In this document: piece by piece, positions 8,127 through 16,622 of the stretch
How positions within the stretch are numbered: position 1 is the first letter of the stretch
How the letters are laid out: the number at the start of each line of letters is the position of its first letter
NCBI RefSeq assembly: GCF_943913955.1
Contig: NZ_CALUAE010000012.1
Coordinates: 32,545 to 96,544 of the forward strand
DNA from: Mycolicibacterium bacteremicum
Lineage (GTDB): Bacteria; Actinomycetota; Actinomycetes; Mycobacteriales; Mycobacteriaceae
Direction of reading: 5' to 3'
Length of the DNA stretch: 64,000 nt
Notes under the pieces: model-generated
Seen by the model: only the letters and a program-made list of their open reading frames with translations
Databases searched by the model: none
What the model was told of the DNA's origin: nothing
Position numbers and translations under genes: made by a program

Positions 8127-9320
8127 TCAACCCGTCGTCAGCAGGATGTATTGCGCGGCGGTGCGCTGGTGCACATCGGGCAGTGCGTCGCCGTTGACCT
8201 CGATGGCGTAGTCACCGGCCGGCGCGACACAGTAGAACGCCTTTCCACGGGTGGCGCAGTGGCTTTCGGGTAGCTGGGGCACGGCGTCGACGGCCTCGCC
8301 CTGGTTGAGGATCTCCTTGCTGAAGGCGTTGACGATCATCAGCGCCGACCCCGGGTTGCGGGCCTGGTAGACGCTGGCCGCAGCCATCGCGACGGTCTTG
8401 ACACCGGTGTCGGAGAACAGGGTCTTGGATTCCAGCGGGTTGGTCTGGAAGTGCATGGCGCCACGGGAACTGTAGACGGCATTCTTGGTCGAACTCGGAT
8501 TCGATGCCGCCGGAAGCGTTCTGGCGAGCAGCCCGGTGGGGTCGAGCTCCACCTCGGCCAGTGCGTTCGGAGCGGCGGGGGTGAACTCGTCGACTCGCGG
8601 CCCCTGCGCGTCGATCACCTTCTGCACCATGGCCGCCGCCGCATCGAGACCGTCGGCGGACTGGACGAGCTGCATGAAGACATACGGTCCGTGCGGGGTG
8701 AACGACCGGATCACCGCCCACTCGCGATCCGAGCCGGTCGGGGTGAACGGATAGCTGGAGGCCGCCGCCTCGGGATGGCCGGGGATGGCGGCCGGGGCCG
8801 GGCTGACGCCGCGGATGGACTGTTGGGCCGTCGCGGTGTTCATGTCGGCGGCGGCCGCGGTGGCCGCCGCCTGGTCCGGGAACCGCAGCACCGCATTGAT
8901 CATGACGTGCCGGTCGGGGGCCTCCCGCGCCGAGGCGAAGCCGTTGACGAAGCCGTGCCCCTGCGCTTGCTGCGCCACGCTGTCCGGTGAGAACTGGGCC
9001 AGCGTGGTGGGCGTGTCCAGCAGATAGAAGGTGCTCAGGTACGGCGCGATGAGGTCCCGGTCGGCCTCCCACGGGCCGACGACATGGTCGGCGAGATGCT
9101 GCGCGTCGACCACCCCGCCCGTCTTCGGGTCGCCCGCCCTGCCCAGCGGCGGGCGCGGGACGGTGGGATAGCTGCCGGCGTCGAGTTGCGCGGGACTGAC
9201 GATGGGCGGAAGCGAGGTCTGTGGGGTCTGTACGGCCGGGCCGCCCGGGGCGGGATTCTCCGGTGCCGAACACGCTGCGAGCATGCCGACGGCGACGGCG
9301 AGGACACCGATCCTGTTCAC
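8127..9320 (-). CDS. DUF7373-type lipoprotein
   Basis: A 397-residue exported lipoprotein: a short signal peptide ends in lipobox MLAACS with Cys17 as the lipidated residue, followed by a Pro-rich linker and a large extracytoplasmic domain. This length and pattern match mycobacterial lipoproteins of the DUF7373 family, whose function is unknown. Two cysteines near the C-terminus (SHCATRGKAFYC) probably form a disulfide. The GTG at 9320 has a TATGGT hexamer at 9327-9332 on the minus strand exactly 6 nt upstream, which suggests a leaderless transcript. A Ser/Thr kinase gene lies just upstream on the same strand but with a separate promoter likely. Confidence 0.8.
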   Translation of the reverse strand: MNRIGVLAVAVGMLAACSAPENPAPGGPAVQTPQTSLPPIVSPAQLDAGSYPTVPRPPLGRAGDPKTGGVVDAQHLADHVVGPWEADRDLIAPYLSTFYLLDTPTTLAQFSPDSVAQQAQGHGFVNGFASAREAPDRHVMINAVLRFPDQAAATAAAADMNTATAQQSIRGVSPAPAAIPGHPEAAASSYPFTPTGSDREWAVIRSFTPHGPYVFMQLVQSADGLDAAAAMVQKVIDAQGPRVDEFTPAAPNALAEVELDPTGLLARTLPAASNPSSTKNAVYSSRGAMHFQTNPLESKTLFSDTGVKTVAMAAASVYQARNPGSALMIVNAFSKEILNQGEAVDAVPQLPESHCATRGKAFYCVAPAGDYAIEVNGDALPDVHQRTAAQYILLTTG

Positions 9321-9369
9321 GCCCCGACCATAACCCCCGTCTTCGCCGGTGGGCCGGACTCGTCGTAAA

Positions 9370-10842
9370 TCATTGCGCCGCGCCGTACTCCAGTGCGCGT
9401 TCCGACGAGTCCACCCGCCCGTTGCTGGAGATCGTCAACAGACCGGGCATGACCTCATAGCGCGCGCCATCGGCCGGATTGACCGCGACGAAACCGGCAC
9501 CGGAGCGCCGGGCATCGCGCAGTTCGAGGTTGGCGCCGTCGCGCAGCCGCTCGCCGCGGTAGTAGAAGTCGTCCGACGAGGTCCGGCAGATGATCGCCAG
9601 CGACTGGGCAGTGCGGATCAGTGCGGCGGGGGTGCTGGAGCTGTCGCAGCGAGCCGAATGTCCCACGAAGCCTTGCGAATCGGTGTCCGATACGCCGGCG
9701 ACGGCCGACGTCGTCGAGGTGGTCGGGGCTGCCGCCGAGGCCTCCGGCGACTGTGCCGGCACGGCCAGTGGCGACCGCGACGCGGTGCCGTCGTCGCCAC
9801 CGAACACCAGTGCCGAGGCCAAAGCCCCTGCGATGGCGAACAATCCGATGGTTGCCAGCGCCAGCAGCCATCGTCCCGAGGAGGGGCGGCGGGGCCGCGC
9901 GGGCAGCGGGGTGACGACCGAGGGATGCGGTGTCGCGTACACCGCGGAGTACTGCTGGGTCGGGACCGGCGTGGCGGGGGCGGGCGCCGCACCGGCCGGT
10001 GCGGCACCGTCGACGGCCTGCGCCGCGGCGCGGGCCAACTCCCCCGCGGTGGCGTAGCGATGACTCGGGTCCTTGGCCATCCCCCGCGCGATCACATCGT
10101 CGAACGCCCGGCCGACGCCGCGCCGCATGATGCTCGGGCGCGGCGGCGCCGAGAACATGTGTGCCGCCCACACCTGCCGCACGTCCCCGGCGGCATATGG
10201 TTCGAATCCGGTCAGCGCCTCGTACAGCACGCAGGCCAGCGAGTAGATATCGGCCGCCGCGGCTCCCCGGTCCCCGCTGAACCGCTCCGGCGCCAGGTAG
10301 GCGCTGGAACCGACGACCAGACCGGTCGACGTGACGGACGGCTCTCCCCCGCCGTGCGCGATGCCGAAGTCGACCAGATACGCGAAATCGTCCCGGGTCA
10401 GCAGGATGTTCTCCGGTTTGACGTCGCGGTGCACCAGATGGTTGGCATGCGCGGCATCGAGCGCGGTGGCCACCTGCGCGATGATCGACACCGCTCGGCG
10501 CGGCGCGAGCGCACCCTGGCTGTGCAGGACCTCCTTGAGGCTGGGCCCCTCCACCAGGCGCATGTCGATGTACAGCACACCGTCGATCTCGCCGGAGTCG
10601 TGCACCGGGATGATGTGCGGCGCCTGCAGCCGGGCGGCCAGCCGGGACTCCCGCCGGAACCGGTCCTGAAAACTGGGGTCGGCGACCAGGTCGGGACGCA
10701 GCAGCTTGATCGCGACCATCCGCTCGCGGGCGGTGTCGTAGGCGCGGTACACCTCACCCATGCCGCCGACGCCGAGCACCGACTGCAGCTCGTAGGGCCC
10801 GAACCGGGTGCCCAGCCGCGAGCCGCCCTTCACGGTGCCCAC
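9370..10842 (-). CDS. Transmembrane Ser/Thr protein kinase (Pkn type)
   Basis: This 490-residue protein has a complete Hanks-type kinase domain: glycine loop GVGGMGEVY from residue 24, ATP lysine K46, catalytic HRDVKPEN at 138-145, DFG at 158-160 and APER around 184. A Pro/Ala-rich linker leads to one membrane segment at about 322-348 and an extracellular C-terminal domain of about 140 residues with two cysteines (ARCDSS and IICRTS) that could form a disulfide. It therefore transduces an external signal to intracellular phosphorylation. The GTG start is supported by GGAAAGG 7 nt upstream. The cutinase gene lies 76 nt upstream and the DUF7373 lipoprotein gene 49 nt downstream. Which named Pkn it matches cannot be settled here. 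Confidence 0.92.
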   Translation of the reverse strand: MGTVKGGSRLGTRFGPYELQSVLGVGGMGEVYRAYDTARERMVAIKLLRPDLVADPSFQDRFRRESRLAARLQAPHIIPVHDSGEIDGVLYIDMRLVEGPSLKEVLHSQGALAPRRAVSIIAQVATALDAAHANHLVHRDVKPENILLTRDDFAYLVDFGIAHGGGEPSVTSTGLVVGSSAYLAPERFSGDRGAAAADIYSLACVLYEALTGFEPYAAGDVRQVWAAHMFSAPPRPSIMRRGVGRAFDDVIARGMAKDPSHRYATAGELARAAAQAVDGAAPAGAAPAPATPVPTQQYSAVYATPHPSVVTPLPARPRRPSSGRWLLALATIGLFAIAGALASALVFGGDDGTASRSPLAVPAQSPEASAAAPTTSTTSAVAGVSDTDSQGFVGHSARCDSSSTPAALIRTAQSLAIICRTSSDDFYYRGERLRDGANLELRDARRSGAGFVAVNPADGARYEVMPGLLTISSNGRVDSSERALEYGAAQ

Positions 10843-10918
10843 ATGCCCACCTTTCCGTTCGAGTCCGTTCGTGGATCACTGGCGACGGATAGGCTTCCCG
10901 CCGCGCCGCGATCCCTAA

Positions 10919-11722
10919 CTAGATCGACGGTGCGGGTGCGGCGACCGAATTCATGACCAGCTGGTACAGCGGGGCGCCCCAGGCGTGCGGGCCGCTGGTC
11001 GCCGGTTCGTAGGCGGTGTGGATGGCAATCGAGGACGCCGGGATCTCCTCGACCTCCGGGTCGTAGTCGCAGACCGGGTCGCCCACATCACAGACGCTGA
11101 CGGTGCGCGCACCCATCAGCGGGTCCAGCGGCGAGGTGTCGGTCGAGGCCAGGAACGAATGTTCCTGCGCGACGCCCTTGCCGGCGCCGGGCAGCGCGGC
11201 CGTCGACCCCAGGTTGATGGTGGTGTCGGCGGGCAACCGGTCGCCGTCGGCGACCAGCAATGCGGCGGCCACCTGCGGGTTGTCCGCCAGGTCGTGCAGG
11301 TTGCGGTGGATCACCATGGCGCCCTGCGAGTAGCCCGCCAGCACGACCTTGGTCTGCGGGCAGCGCGCCGTGAAGGCCTCCAGCTGTTCGGCGGCCGCGT
11401 CGGTGCCGTCCTCGACGCTGTCCATGAAGTTCATCCAGCCGCCGAGGCCCCCGGCGAGCGGCACGGGCGCGGCCGGGTACTGCACGGCCTCCGCGGTCAT
11501 CGTGCGACCGCTGGCGGTCAGCGCGCTGTTGAGCTGCTGATACGAGGCGTAGACCACATCCCCCATGCCGGCATTGGCGGCCAGCTGGGCGCCGTCGCGC
11601 TGCCCCGAACCGGCGGCCCCGATCCAGTGCACATCGGCGCAGGCCGGCTCGGCGGTGGCGGTGGGCGCCACGGCCAGCGCCGTGGCGGCAAGCAGCACGG
11701 CCGCTCCAAGTCGAGTGATCAC
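10919..11722 (-). CDS. Cutinase family secreted esterase
   Basis: The 267-residue protein has an N-terminal signal peptide (cleavage near ATAEPACAD) and the cutinase alpha/beta hydrolase core. The nucleophile elbow is GYSQG at 130-134 (Ser132); the acid is Asp215 in CDVGDPVCD, flanked by the disulfide cysteines 211/218; and His235 lies in IAIHTAY. Mycobacterial cutinases (culture filtrate proteins) hydrolyse lipids, polyesters or related esters outside the cell. It starts with GTG. It is on the same strand as the kinase gene but lies upstream, with a 76-nt gap. All catalytic residues are present, so it should be active. Confidence 0.92.
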   Translation of the reverse strand: MITRLGAAVLLAATALAVAPTATAEPACADVHWIGAAGSGQRDGAQLAANAGMGDVVYASYQQLNSALTASGRTMTAEAVQYPAAPVPLAGGLGGWMNFMDSVEDGTDAAAEQLEAFTARCPQTKVVLAGYSQGAMVIHRNLHDLADNPQVAAALLVADGDRLPADTTINLGSTAALPGAGKGVAQEHSFLASTDTSPLDPLMGARTVSVCDVGDPVCDYDPEVEEIPASSIAIHTAYEPATSGPHAWGAPLYQLVMNSVAAPAPSI

Positions 11723-11779
11723 GCCGGTTATATCGCCGTCGGCGCCGGCCGGTGTTACCGATCCCGGCGATGACCCTGG

Positions 11780-12718
11780 TCACGCCGGTTGGTGCACGGC
11801 CGCCCGACGGAATTCGGTGGGGCTGACACCGCGGACCCGCTTGAACGCCGCGCTGAACCCGAACGGGTCGGCGTATCCGACGCGCCGCGCCACCTCGGCC
11901 ACGGTGGCCTGGTTCTCGATCAACAGATCGGCCGCCAGCGTCATCCGCCATCGCGTGAGGTAGCTCGACGGCGGTTCGCCCACCAGCTCGGTGAACCGTT
12001 TGGCCAGGGTGGACCGTGCCACCCCGACGCGGTCGGCCAGGGTGGCCACCGTCCACGGGGCCGCCGGATCGTCGTGCAGCGAGCGCAACGCGTCACCGAC
12101 CACCGGATCGCGCTGGGCGGCCCACCAGGCCGGCGGTCGGCCGCCCGGCCGGTCGAACCAGGCGCGCAGCGTGCACACCAGCATCCAGTCCAGCAGCCGG
12201 TCCAGCACTACCTGCTGACCGGGCGCATCGATGGCCACCTCGGCGGCCAGGTGCTCGAGCACCGCATCACCCTCGCCGCCGCCGGGCACCCGCAACACCG
12301 CGGGAAGCTCATCGAGGAGGCGGCGGCTGATCTCCCCCCGCACCGGGTACGCACCGACGATCAGCGTGGTCGTCTCGGCGCCGCGGTCCCCGAAGTCGTT
12401 CCAGCCCAACCGGTGCCGGGTCCCGCCAAACTCGGGCGCCGCGCATTCCGTTCCGCATTCGACCACGTCGGCCGAGCCGTCCAGATCATCGACGAAGGTG
12501 AAGGTCTCGGGTCCGCGCACGATGACGGTGTCCCCGGCCCGCAGCGGTTCCGGTGGCGCGGCCCCGGTCACGATCCAGCCACCCCCGGTGAGCACCGTGC
12601 ACAACGTCAGGGGTGCGCCGTCGACGAAATGCAGGTTCCACGGTGGTGTCAGCGTGGAACCGCCGAACAACGAGCCATGGGCACGTACCCCGCGGAAGAG
12701 GTCGCCGAAGGCATCCAT
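11780..12718 (-). CDS. AraC family transcriptional regulator with cupin-type sensor
   Basis: This 312-residue regulator has an N-terminal cupin_6-type ligand domain (starting MDAFGDLFRGVRAHGSLFG) and a C-terminal AraC DNA-binding domain, with VATLADRVGVARSTLAKRF and the second helix ending VRGVSPTEFRR. The start at 12718 has TACGCT at 12725-12730 on the minus strand, 6 nt upstream, so it may be leaderless. It is divergent from the NmrA-family gene at 12800, with 81 bp between them. Regulators of this type usually control the divergent neighbour, here an NmrA/flavin-split-barrel pair. Confidence 0.88.
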   Translation of the reverse strand: MDAFGDLFRGVRAHGSLFGGSTLTPPWNLHFVDGAPLTLCTVLTGGGWIVTGAAPPEPLRAGDTVIVRGPETFTFVDDLDGSADVVECGTECAAPEFGGTRHRLGWNDFGDRGAETTTLIVGAYPVRGEISRRLLDELPAVLRVPGGGEGDAVLEHLAAEVAIDAPGQQVVLDRLLDWMLVCTLRAWFDRPGGRPPAWWAAQRDPVVGDALRSLHDDPAAPWTVATLADRVGVARSTLAKRFTELVGEPPSSYLTRWRMTLAADLLIENQATVAEVARRVGYADPFGFSAAFKRVRGVSPTEFRRAAVHQPA

Positions 12719-12799
12719 GACGACAGCGTAGAGGATCGGACATGGATACCGGCCTTTTGGCCATGGATTCGTCCGGGCTCGCCGGGTTGAGTGGTCTGC

Positions 12800-13633
12800 A
12801 TGAGCAACGACACGATTCTTGTACTCGGGGCCACCGGGAAGACCGGCCGGCGCCTGCTGCCGCGGCTGCGACTGCTCGGTGCGCCGGTGCGCGCGGCCTC
12901 GCGCTCCAGCGGCACCCGGTTCGACTGGTCGGCACCCGACACCTGGGATGCCGCGCTGGCCGGGGTCGGTGCGGTCTATCTGGTCGCACCGCCCTGGCCC
13001 GGGCCGGCCGCCGATTTCTTGACCCGCGCGGAGGCCGCCGGTGTGCGCCGGGTGACGGTGCTGTCCGGCCGCGGCGCGGACTCCTGGGGCGAGTCGACGT
13101 TCGGACTGGACATGCGTTCCGCCGAGGACGCGGTGCGCCGTTCGGCCTTGGAATGGACGATCCTGCGGCCCAACAACTTCGCGCAGAACTTCGATGAGGA
13201 CCTGTTCCACGCCCCGCTGCTGGCCGGCGAGTTGGCACTGCCCGCCGGGGACGTGGGCGAGCCCTTCATCGACATCGACGATGTCGCCGAGGTCGCGGCC
13301 CGGGTGCTGACCGAACCGGGCCACACCGGCAGGGTGTACGAGCTCAGCGGACCACGACCGGTGACCTTCGCCGAAGCCACCGACGTGATCTCGCGCGCAA
13401 CCGGTCTGCCGATGACCTACCGGCAGATCACCGCCGACGAGTACGTCGCCGCGCTGGTGGCCGCCGGGGTCGGCCGGGACGATGCCGAGCACGTGGCGGC
13501 GATGTTCACGCTGATGGCCGACGGCCGGATCGCCGACACCGCCGACGGTGTGGCCACCGTGCTCGGCCGTCAGCCGCGCAGCTTCGAGGAGTACGTGGCA
13601 CGGGCGGCGGCGGCGGGAGCGTGGCACCGATGA
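12800..13633 (+). CDS. NAD(P)-binding NmrA-family protein
   Basis: The 277-residue protein is an atypical short-chain dehydrogenase of the NmrA/HSCARG type. The nucleotide-binding motif ILVLGATGKTGRR is at the N-terminus and the conserved WTILRPNNFAQNF region is around residue 115. Members act as NAD(P)H sensors or as NAD(P)H:quinone-type reductases. ATG at 12800 is used; an in-frame GTG at 12791 is possible. Its stop overlaps the next start by 4 bp (ATGA, 13630-13633), indicating an operon with a split-barrel flavoprotein. The divergent AraC regulator is the likely controller. Confidence 0.85.
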   Translation: MSNDTILVLGATGKTGRRLLPRLRLLGAPVRAASRSSGTRFDWSAPDTWDAALAGVGAVYLVAPPWPGPAADFLTRAEAAGVRRVTVLSGRGADSWGESTFGLDMRSAEDAVRRSALEWTILRPNNFAQNFDEDLFHAPLLAGELALPAGDVGEPFIDIDDVAEVAARVLTEPGHTGRVYELSGPRPVTFAEATDVISRATGLPMTYRQITADEYVAALVAAGVGRDDAEHVAAMFTLMADGRIADTADGVATVLGRQPRSFEEYVARAAAAGAWHR

Positions 13634-14049
13634 GCCCACTCACCGGCGAAGACCTCGCGCTGCTGCGCCGTCCGCTGTACGGATTCCTCAGTGTCGCGGG
13701 CGGTCCGGATCCGGCACAGCCGCGCCCGGTGTGGTTCGAGGTCACCGACGCGGGGACCGTCCAGCTGTTCACCGGCCCGCACACCGTCAAGGTGCGTCGG
13801 TTGCGGCGGGACGCGCGCGCCTGCCTCGTGGTCACCGCACCCGTAGGCGAGCGGGAGCACTGGGTGTCGGTGACCGGCCCGGTGCGTATCGAGCCCGATG
13901 GCGCATCGGCGTTGGCGGGGCGGCTGGCCGCCCGCTACTGGGATCTCGACGACCCGGGGCGGGCCCGCGACCTGGCCGCCATCCAGGCCGATGAGCAGGT
14001 GCGGTTGGTGCTGCACCCGGACACGGTGAGCCGATACGTGATGGATTAA
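13630..14049 (+). CDS. Pyridoxamine 5'-phosphate oxidase-fold protein
   Basis: The 139-residue protein has the flavin/F420 split-barrel fold, seen in GFLSVAGGPDPAQPRPVWFEV and FTGPHTVKVRRLRRDARACL. Mycobacteria carry many such small proteins that bind FMN or F420 and act as reductases. The start overlaps the NmrA-family stop by 4 bp, so translation is probably coupled. It ends 41 bp before the convergent GH6 gene. The cofactor cannot be decided from sequence alone. The pairing with an NAD(P)-binding protein suggests a small redox pathway. Confidence 0.8.
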   Translation: MSPLTGEDLALLRRPLYGFLSVAGGPDPAQPRPVWFEVTDAGTVQLFTGPHTVKVRRLRRDARACLVVTAPVGEREHWVSVTGPVRIEPDGASALAGRLAARYWDLDDPGRARDLAAIQADEQVRLVLHPDTVSRYVMD

Positions 14050-14090
14050 CGCGCCACCGTCATCACCCGGCTCACCCGAAGCCGTGCGGG

Positions 14091-15092
14091 CTACTTGCCG
14101 GCGTTGCGGGCCAGATCGATGGCGTACTGGTTGACGAACGTGCCCGCGCTCGGCTCGCCGCGGTCACAGGAGCCGTCGGATTCACCGACGCGCTTCACCC
14201 ACAGATAGGCGTCCACGTTGGGGCTCGCGGTCGCCGTCGTCGGCGGGACACCGAGCGCGCGGCCCGGGGGGTTGCACCAGCTGAGCGGGCTGTCCGGGGC
14301 GGGGCCGTTCCCGTTGCGCGATGTGTCGATGACGTAGTTCGCGCCGTTGGTCATGCCGGAGATGGCGTCGCCGTAGCCGATCTGTTCTTCGGTGGTGAAG
14401 TAATTCGTGGTGTTGAGGCTGAATCCGCGGGCGCGGTCGATGCCGACCTGATTGAGCCGATTCGCCATCTCGCCGGCATCGACCCAGCGGGAATGTCCGG
14501 CGTCGATGTACACCGCGGCGGCCGGGTCGCGGGTCAGCGTGTCGACCGCGTAGCGGATGAGGTCGAAGCGCTCCTGCCGCTGATCCGCCGAGAGGCAGTC
14601 CGCCATGGCCAGCGCGTCCGGTTCCAGGATGATCGCTGCCGGGGCGCCGCCCAGTCCGGCCGAGATGGCATCGATCCACTGGCGGTAGCCGTCGGCGGAA
14701 CCGAATCCGCCCGCGGCGTAGCTGTAGCAGTCGCGGTGCGGCAGTGCGTAGATCGACAGGACCGGTGTCGCACCCGCGGCCTGTGCGGCGCCGACGAGCT
14801 TGCCCACCGTGCCCGACACCGTGGAGGCCGGGAAGGCCTGGTCGAGCCAGTAGGCCTGCGGGGTGTTGGCGACGTAGTCCAGCTGCGGGGTGCCCGGGGA
14901 GGCCTGCGCGGCACGCATGGCCTTCGAGATCGGGTCGACGTAGAACGGCTTGCCGGCCAGGGGATTGGCCTCGCTGGCCAATCTGATCTCGGGCGCGGAG
15001 GCAGGCGTCGGCGTCACGCCGAGGCCGGCAACGGCCGCCACGGCGAAGAAGGGGGCGAGCCACCGTGCGGCGGTGCCAGCAGCTGAGGACAT
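14091..15092 (-). CDS. Glycoside hydrolase family 6 secreted endoglucanase
   Basis: This 333-residue secreted protein (signal peptide about residues 1-32) is a GH6 cellulase. The conserved acidic residues are all present: Asp121 in YALPHRDC, Asp159 in ILEPDALA (the general acid position in GH6), Asp197 in YIDAGHS and Asp256 in VIDTSRNGNG. GH6 enzymes cut beta-1,4-glucan with inversion. Mycobacterium tuberculosis has a homologous gene (celA1) despite not living on plants. No carbohydrate-binding module is attached. The start at 15092 is chosen because the signal peptide begins there; further upstream residues read as non-coding. Confidence 0.93.
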   Translation of the reverse strand: MSSAAGTAARWLAPFFAVAAVAGLGVTPTPASAPEIRLASEANPLAGKPFYVDPISKAMRAAQASPGTPQLDYVANTPQAYWLDQAFPASTVSGTVGKLVGAAQAAGATPVLSIYALPHRDCYSYAAGGFGSADGYRQWIDAISAGLGGAPAAIILEPDALAMADCLSADQRQERFDLIRYAVDTLTRDPAAAVYIDAGHSRWVDAGEMANRLNQVGIDRARGFSLNTTNYFTTEEQIGYGDAISGMTNGANYVIDTSRNGNGPAPDSPLSWCNPPGRALGVPPTTATASPNVDAYLWVKRVGESDGSCDRGEPSAGTFVNQYAIDLARNAGK

Positions 15093-15306
15093 CACGATGT
15101 CAAAAGTTAGTGCGGCTCGGTGTCGATGGCCAATCGCTGGTGCGCTGGTCACGGGCCCTTTCGGGCCATGGCAAACAGTCACCGACCGTTACGGACGGAC
15201 ATCACGTGCGGACTCTCCGGGTCGGCCACCCGGCCCAGCAACACGCGAACGTCAATTTGCGCCGAGTCACAGCAGCACCACAGGTTGCAGAGTCCGCCCT
15301 CGCCGT

Positions 15307-15365
15307 CCTGCGATTTGCGGAGTCTCAGCCGTAACCATTACGGCCCGGACTCCTCACATCGCAGG
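15307..15365. terminator. Long three-block hairpin after the sigma factor gene
   Basis: Three stem blocks nest in register: CCTGCGAT/ATCGCAGG (15307-15314 with 15358-15365), GGAGTC/GACTCC (15319-15324 with 15348-15353) and GCCGTAA/TTACGGC (15328-15334 with 15338-15344) around a 3-nt loop. The base lies 1 nt beyond the stop of the sigma factor gene on the minus strand. It probably terminates that transcript, although there is no T-tract. The rest of 15093-15306 shows only a small GGCCC/GGGCC hairpin near 15160 and no gene. Confidence 0.65.
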
Positions 15366-15366
15366 A

Positions 15367-15900
15367 TCAGGCGGCCATCAGCTCCGGTGTCGAGAGTGCG
15401 GCGCGCAGCAGCGTGCGGCCACGGTGCAGGCGGGAGAGCACCGTGCCCATCGGGGTGTGCATCATCTCGGCGATCTCGCGGCAGGAGTAGCCGTCGATGG
15501 CCGCGTAGCAGAGCACCTCGCGGAACTGCTCGGGAAGCCCGGCCAGCGCGGTGGCCACCGCATCGTCGGGCATCAGCTCCAGCACCTCGGCCTCGGCGGA
15601 TCGCGACCGGCCGGGCAACGACGCCCCCAGTCCGGCGATGTCGTCACAGAGGAACTCGGGGCGCCGCACGCTCTTGCGGTAATTGCCGATGTGGGTGTTG
15701 GTCATGATCCGGAACAGCCAGGCCCGCAGATTCGTCCCCTGCTGGAACCCGCCGAACGCGGCGAACGCCTTCAACAGGGTCTCCTGCAGCAGTTCCTCGG
15801 CATCGGCACTGTTGCGCGTCATGCGGAATGCACCGCGGCGCAGCACATCCAGGTGCTCACGCACATCGTGTTCGAAAGTGGCGGTGAGGGTGGATTCCAT
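15367..15900 (-). CDS. ECF sigma factor, SigH-like
   Basis: The 177-residue protein has sigma region 2 (DAEELLQETLLKAFAAFGGF, then TNLRAWLFRIMTNTHIGNYR) and region 4 (YSCREIAEMMHTPMGTVLSR, then LHRGRTLLR). The wording of both regions is close to mycobacterial SigH, which recognises GGAAC/GTT promoters in oxidative and heat stress. No RsrA/RshA-type zinc anti-sigma gene is adjacent; downstream is the GH6 gene and upstream a divergent membrane protein, so this looks like an orphan SigH paralogue. The ATG at 15900 is preferred over 15960. TTGATG and TATACC, 17 bp apart (15932-15960, minus strand), form a plausible promoter. Confidence 0.88.
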   Translation of the reverse strand: MESTLTATFEHDVREHLDVLRRGAFRMTRNSADAEELLQETLLKAFAAFGGFQQGTNLRAWLFRIMTNTHIGNYRKSVRRPEFLCDDIAGLGASLPGRSRSAEAEVLELMPDDAVATALAGLPEQFREVLCYAAIDGYSCREIAEMMHTPMGTVLSRLHRGRTLLRAALSTPELMAA

Positions 15901-15931
15901 GGCGGGCTCTCTCGAAGTCGAAGCGACGTGG

Positions 15932-15960
15932 GGTATATGTGGAATCCTGCTGCTCATCAA
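15932..15960 (-). promoter_or_regulatory. Candidate SigA-type promoter of the ECF sigma gene
   Basis: On the minus strand, TTGATG (15955-15960) and TATACC (15932-15937) are separated by exactly 17 bp, leaving about a 25-nt leader to the ATG at 15900. No GGAAC/GTT autoregulatory pair is visible. Pattern match only. Confidence 0.45.
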
Positions 15961-16043
15961 GATCGTGGTCTGCCCGGCTGACCCGAAATGCCGACTGCGG
16001 CCAACGGGAGGGCCCGCTACCGGCTAGCGGTACCTTGTCGGCC

Positions 16044-16622
16044 ATGGCGCCGCTGCTCATCGACGTTCCGCCCGATCGGTTGCCGTCGCCGTACCGCGAG
16101 GCCACCGACGGCCGCCTGCCCCTCGGGCCGGACGTCGAGTTCATCCGACAGGGTGGGCACGTGTCGGTGGGATCGATCTGGGCCGTCGCCGGGTTGACCG
16201 GCACGTTCGGAGTGGTGATGCTGGCGAGCCTGGCGCTCGACATCGGCACGGAACCCAACGGTTGGCGGTGGGTCATGCGGGCTGTGCTGCTGGGAGCCGG
16301 CCTCACGCTGCTGCTGGTCGCCATCCGACTCGTGACCGCCGAACGCGCCTTGGCCGCCGAACGTCGCCGCAACGACTTCCGGCGCGGACTGTTCCTGTTC
16401 CCGGACGCGCTGCTGACCTACCTGCACGGCCAGGACTGCCATCTGCTGCCGTGGCGGGACATCGAAGCGGTCGGCATCGCTGCGCAACTCCACGGTGGTG
16501 AAGACCTCGTCCTGCGCATCCGCCGTCCGCAGCATCAGCTGCTGATCCCCGGGACGCTGGGCGACCTCCGATCGGCGCGGTCCCGGATCACTGCCCGCCT
16601 CATCGGCAATCCGTCTCGGTAA
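16044..16622 (+). CDS. Membrane protein with cytoplasmic PH-like tail
   Basis: The 192-residue protein has two membrane segments, about residues 43-67 and 77-97, followed by a basic stretch (ERRRNDFRRG) and a soluble C-terminal part that includes LLPWRDIEAVGIAAQ, resembling bacterial PH-like domains. I do not recognise a named family. The ATG at 16044 has TACCTT at 16031-16036 exactly 7 nt upstream, matching a leaderless promoter. It is divergent from the ECF sigma factor gene (143 bp apart). The function is unknown; a membrane-stress role is only suggested by position. Confidence 0.7.
   Translation: MAPLLIDVPPDRLPSPYREATDGRLPLGPDVEFIRQGGHVSVGSIWAVAGLTGTFGVVMLASLALDIGTEPNGWRWVMRAVLLGAGLTLLLVAIRLVTAERALAAERRRNDFRRGLFLFPDALLTYLHGQDCHLLPWRDIEAVGIAAQLHGGEDLVLRIRRPQHQLLIPGTLGDLRSARSRITARLIGNPSR

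Noticed and set aside
9349..10956. Open frame of 535 codons on the plus strand opposite the kinase gene
   Set aside because: The kinase on the other strand has every catalytic motif. This frame has none and is compositionally odd.
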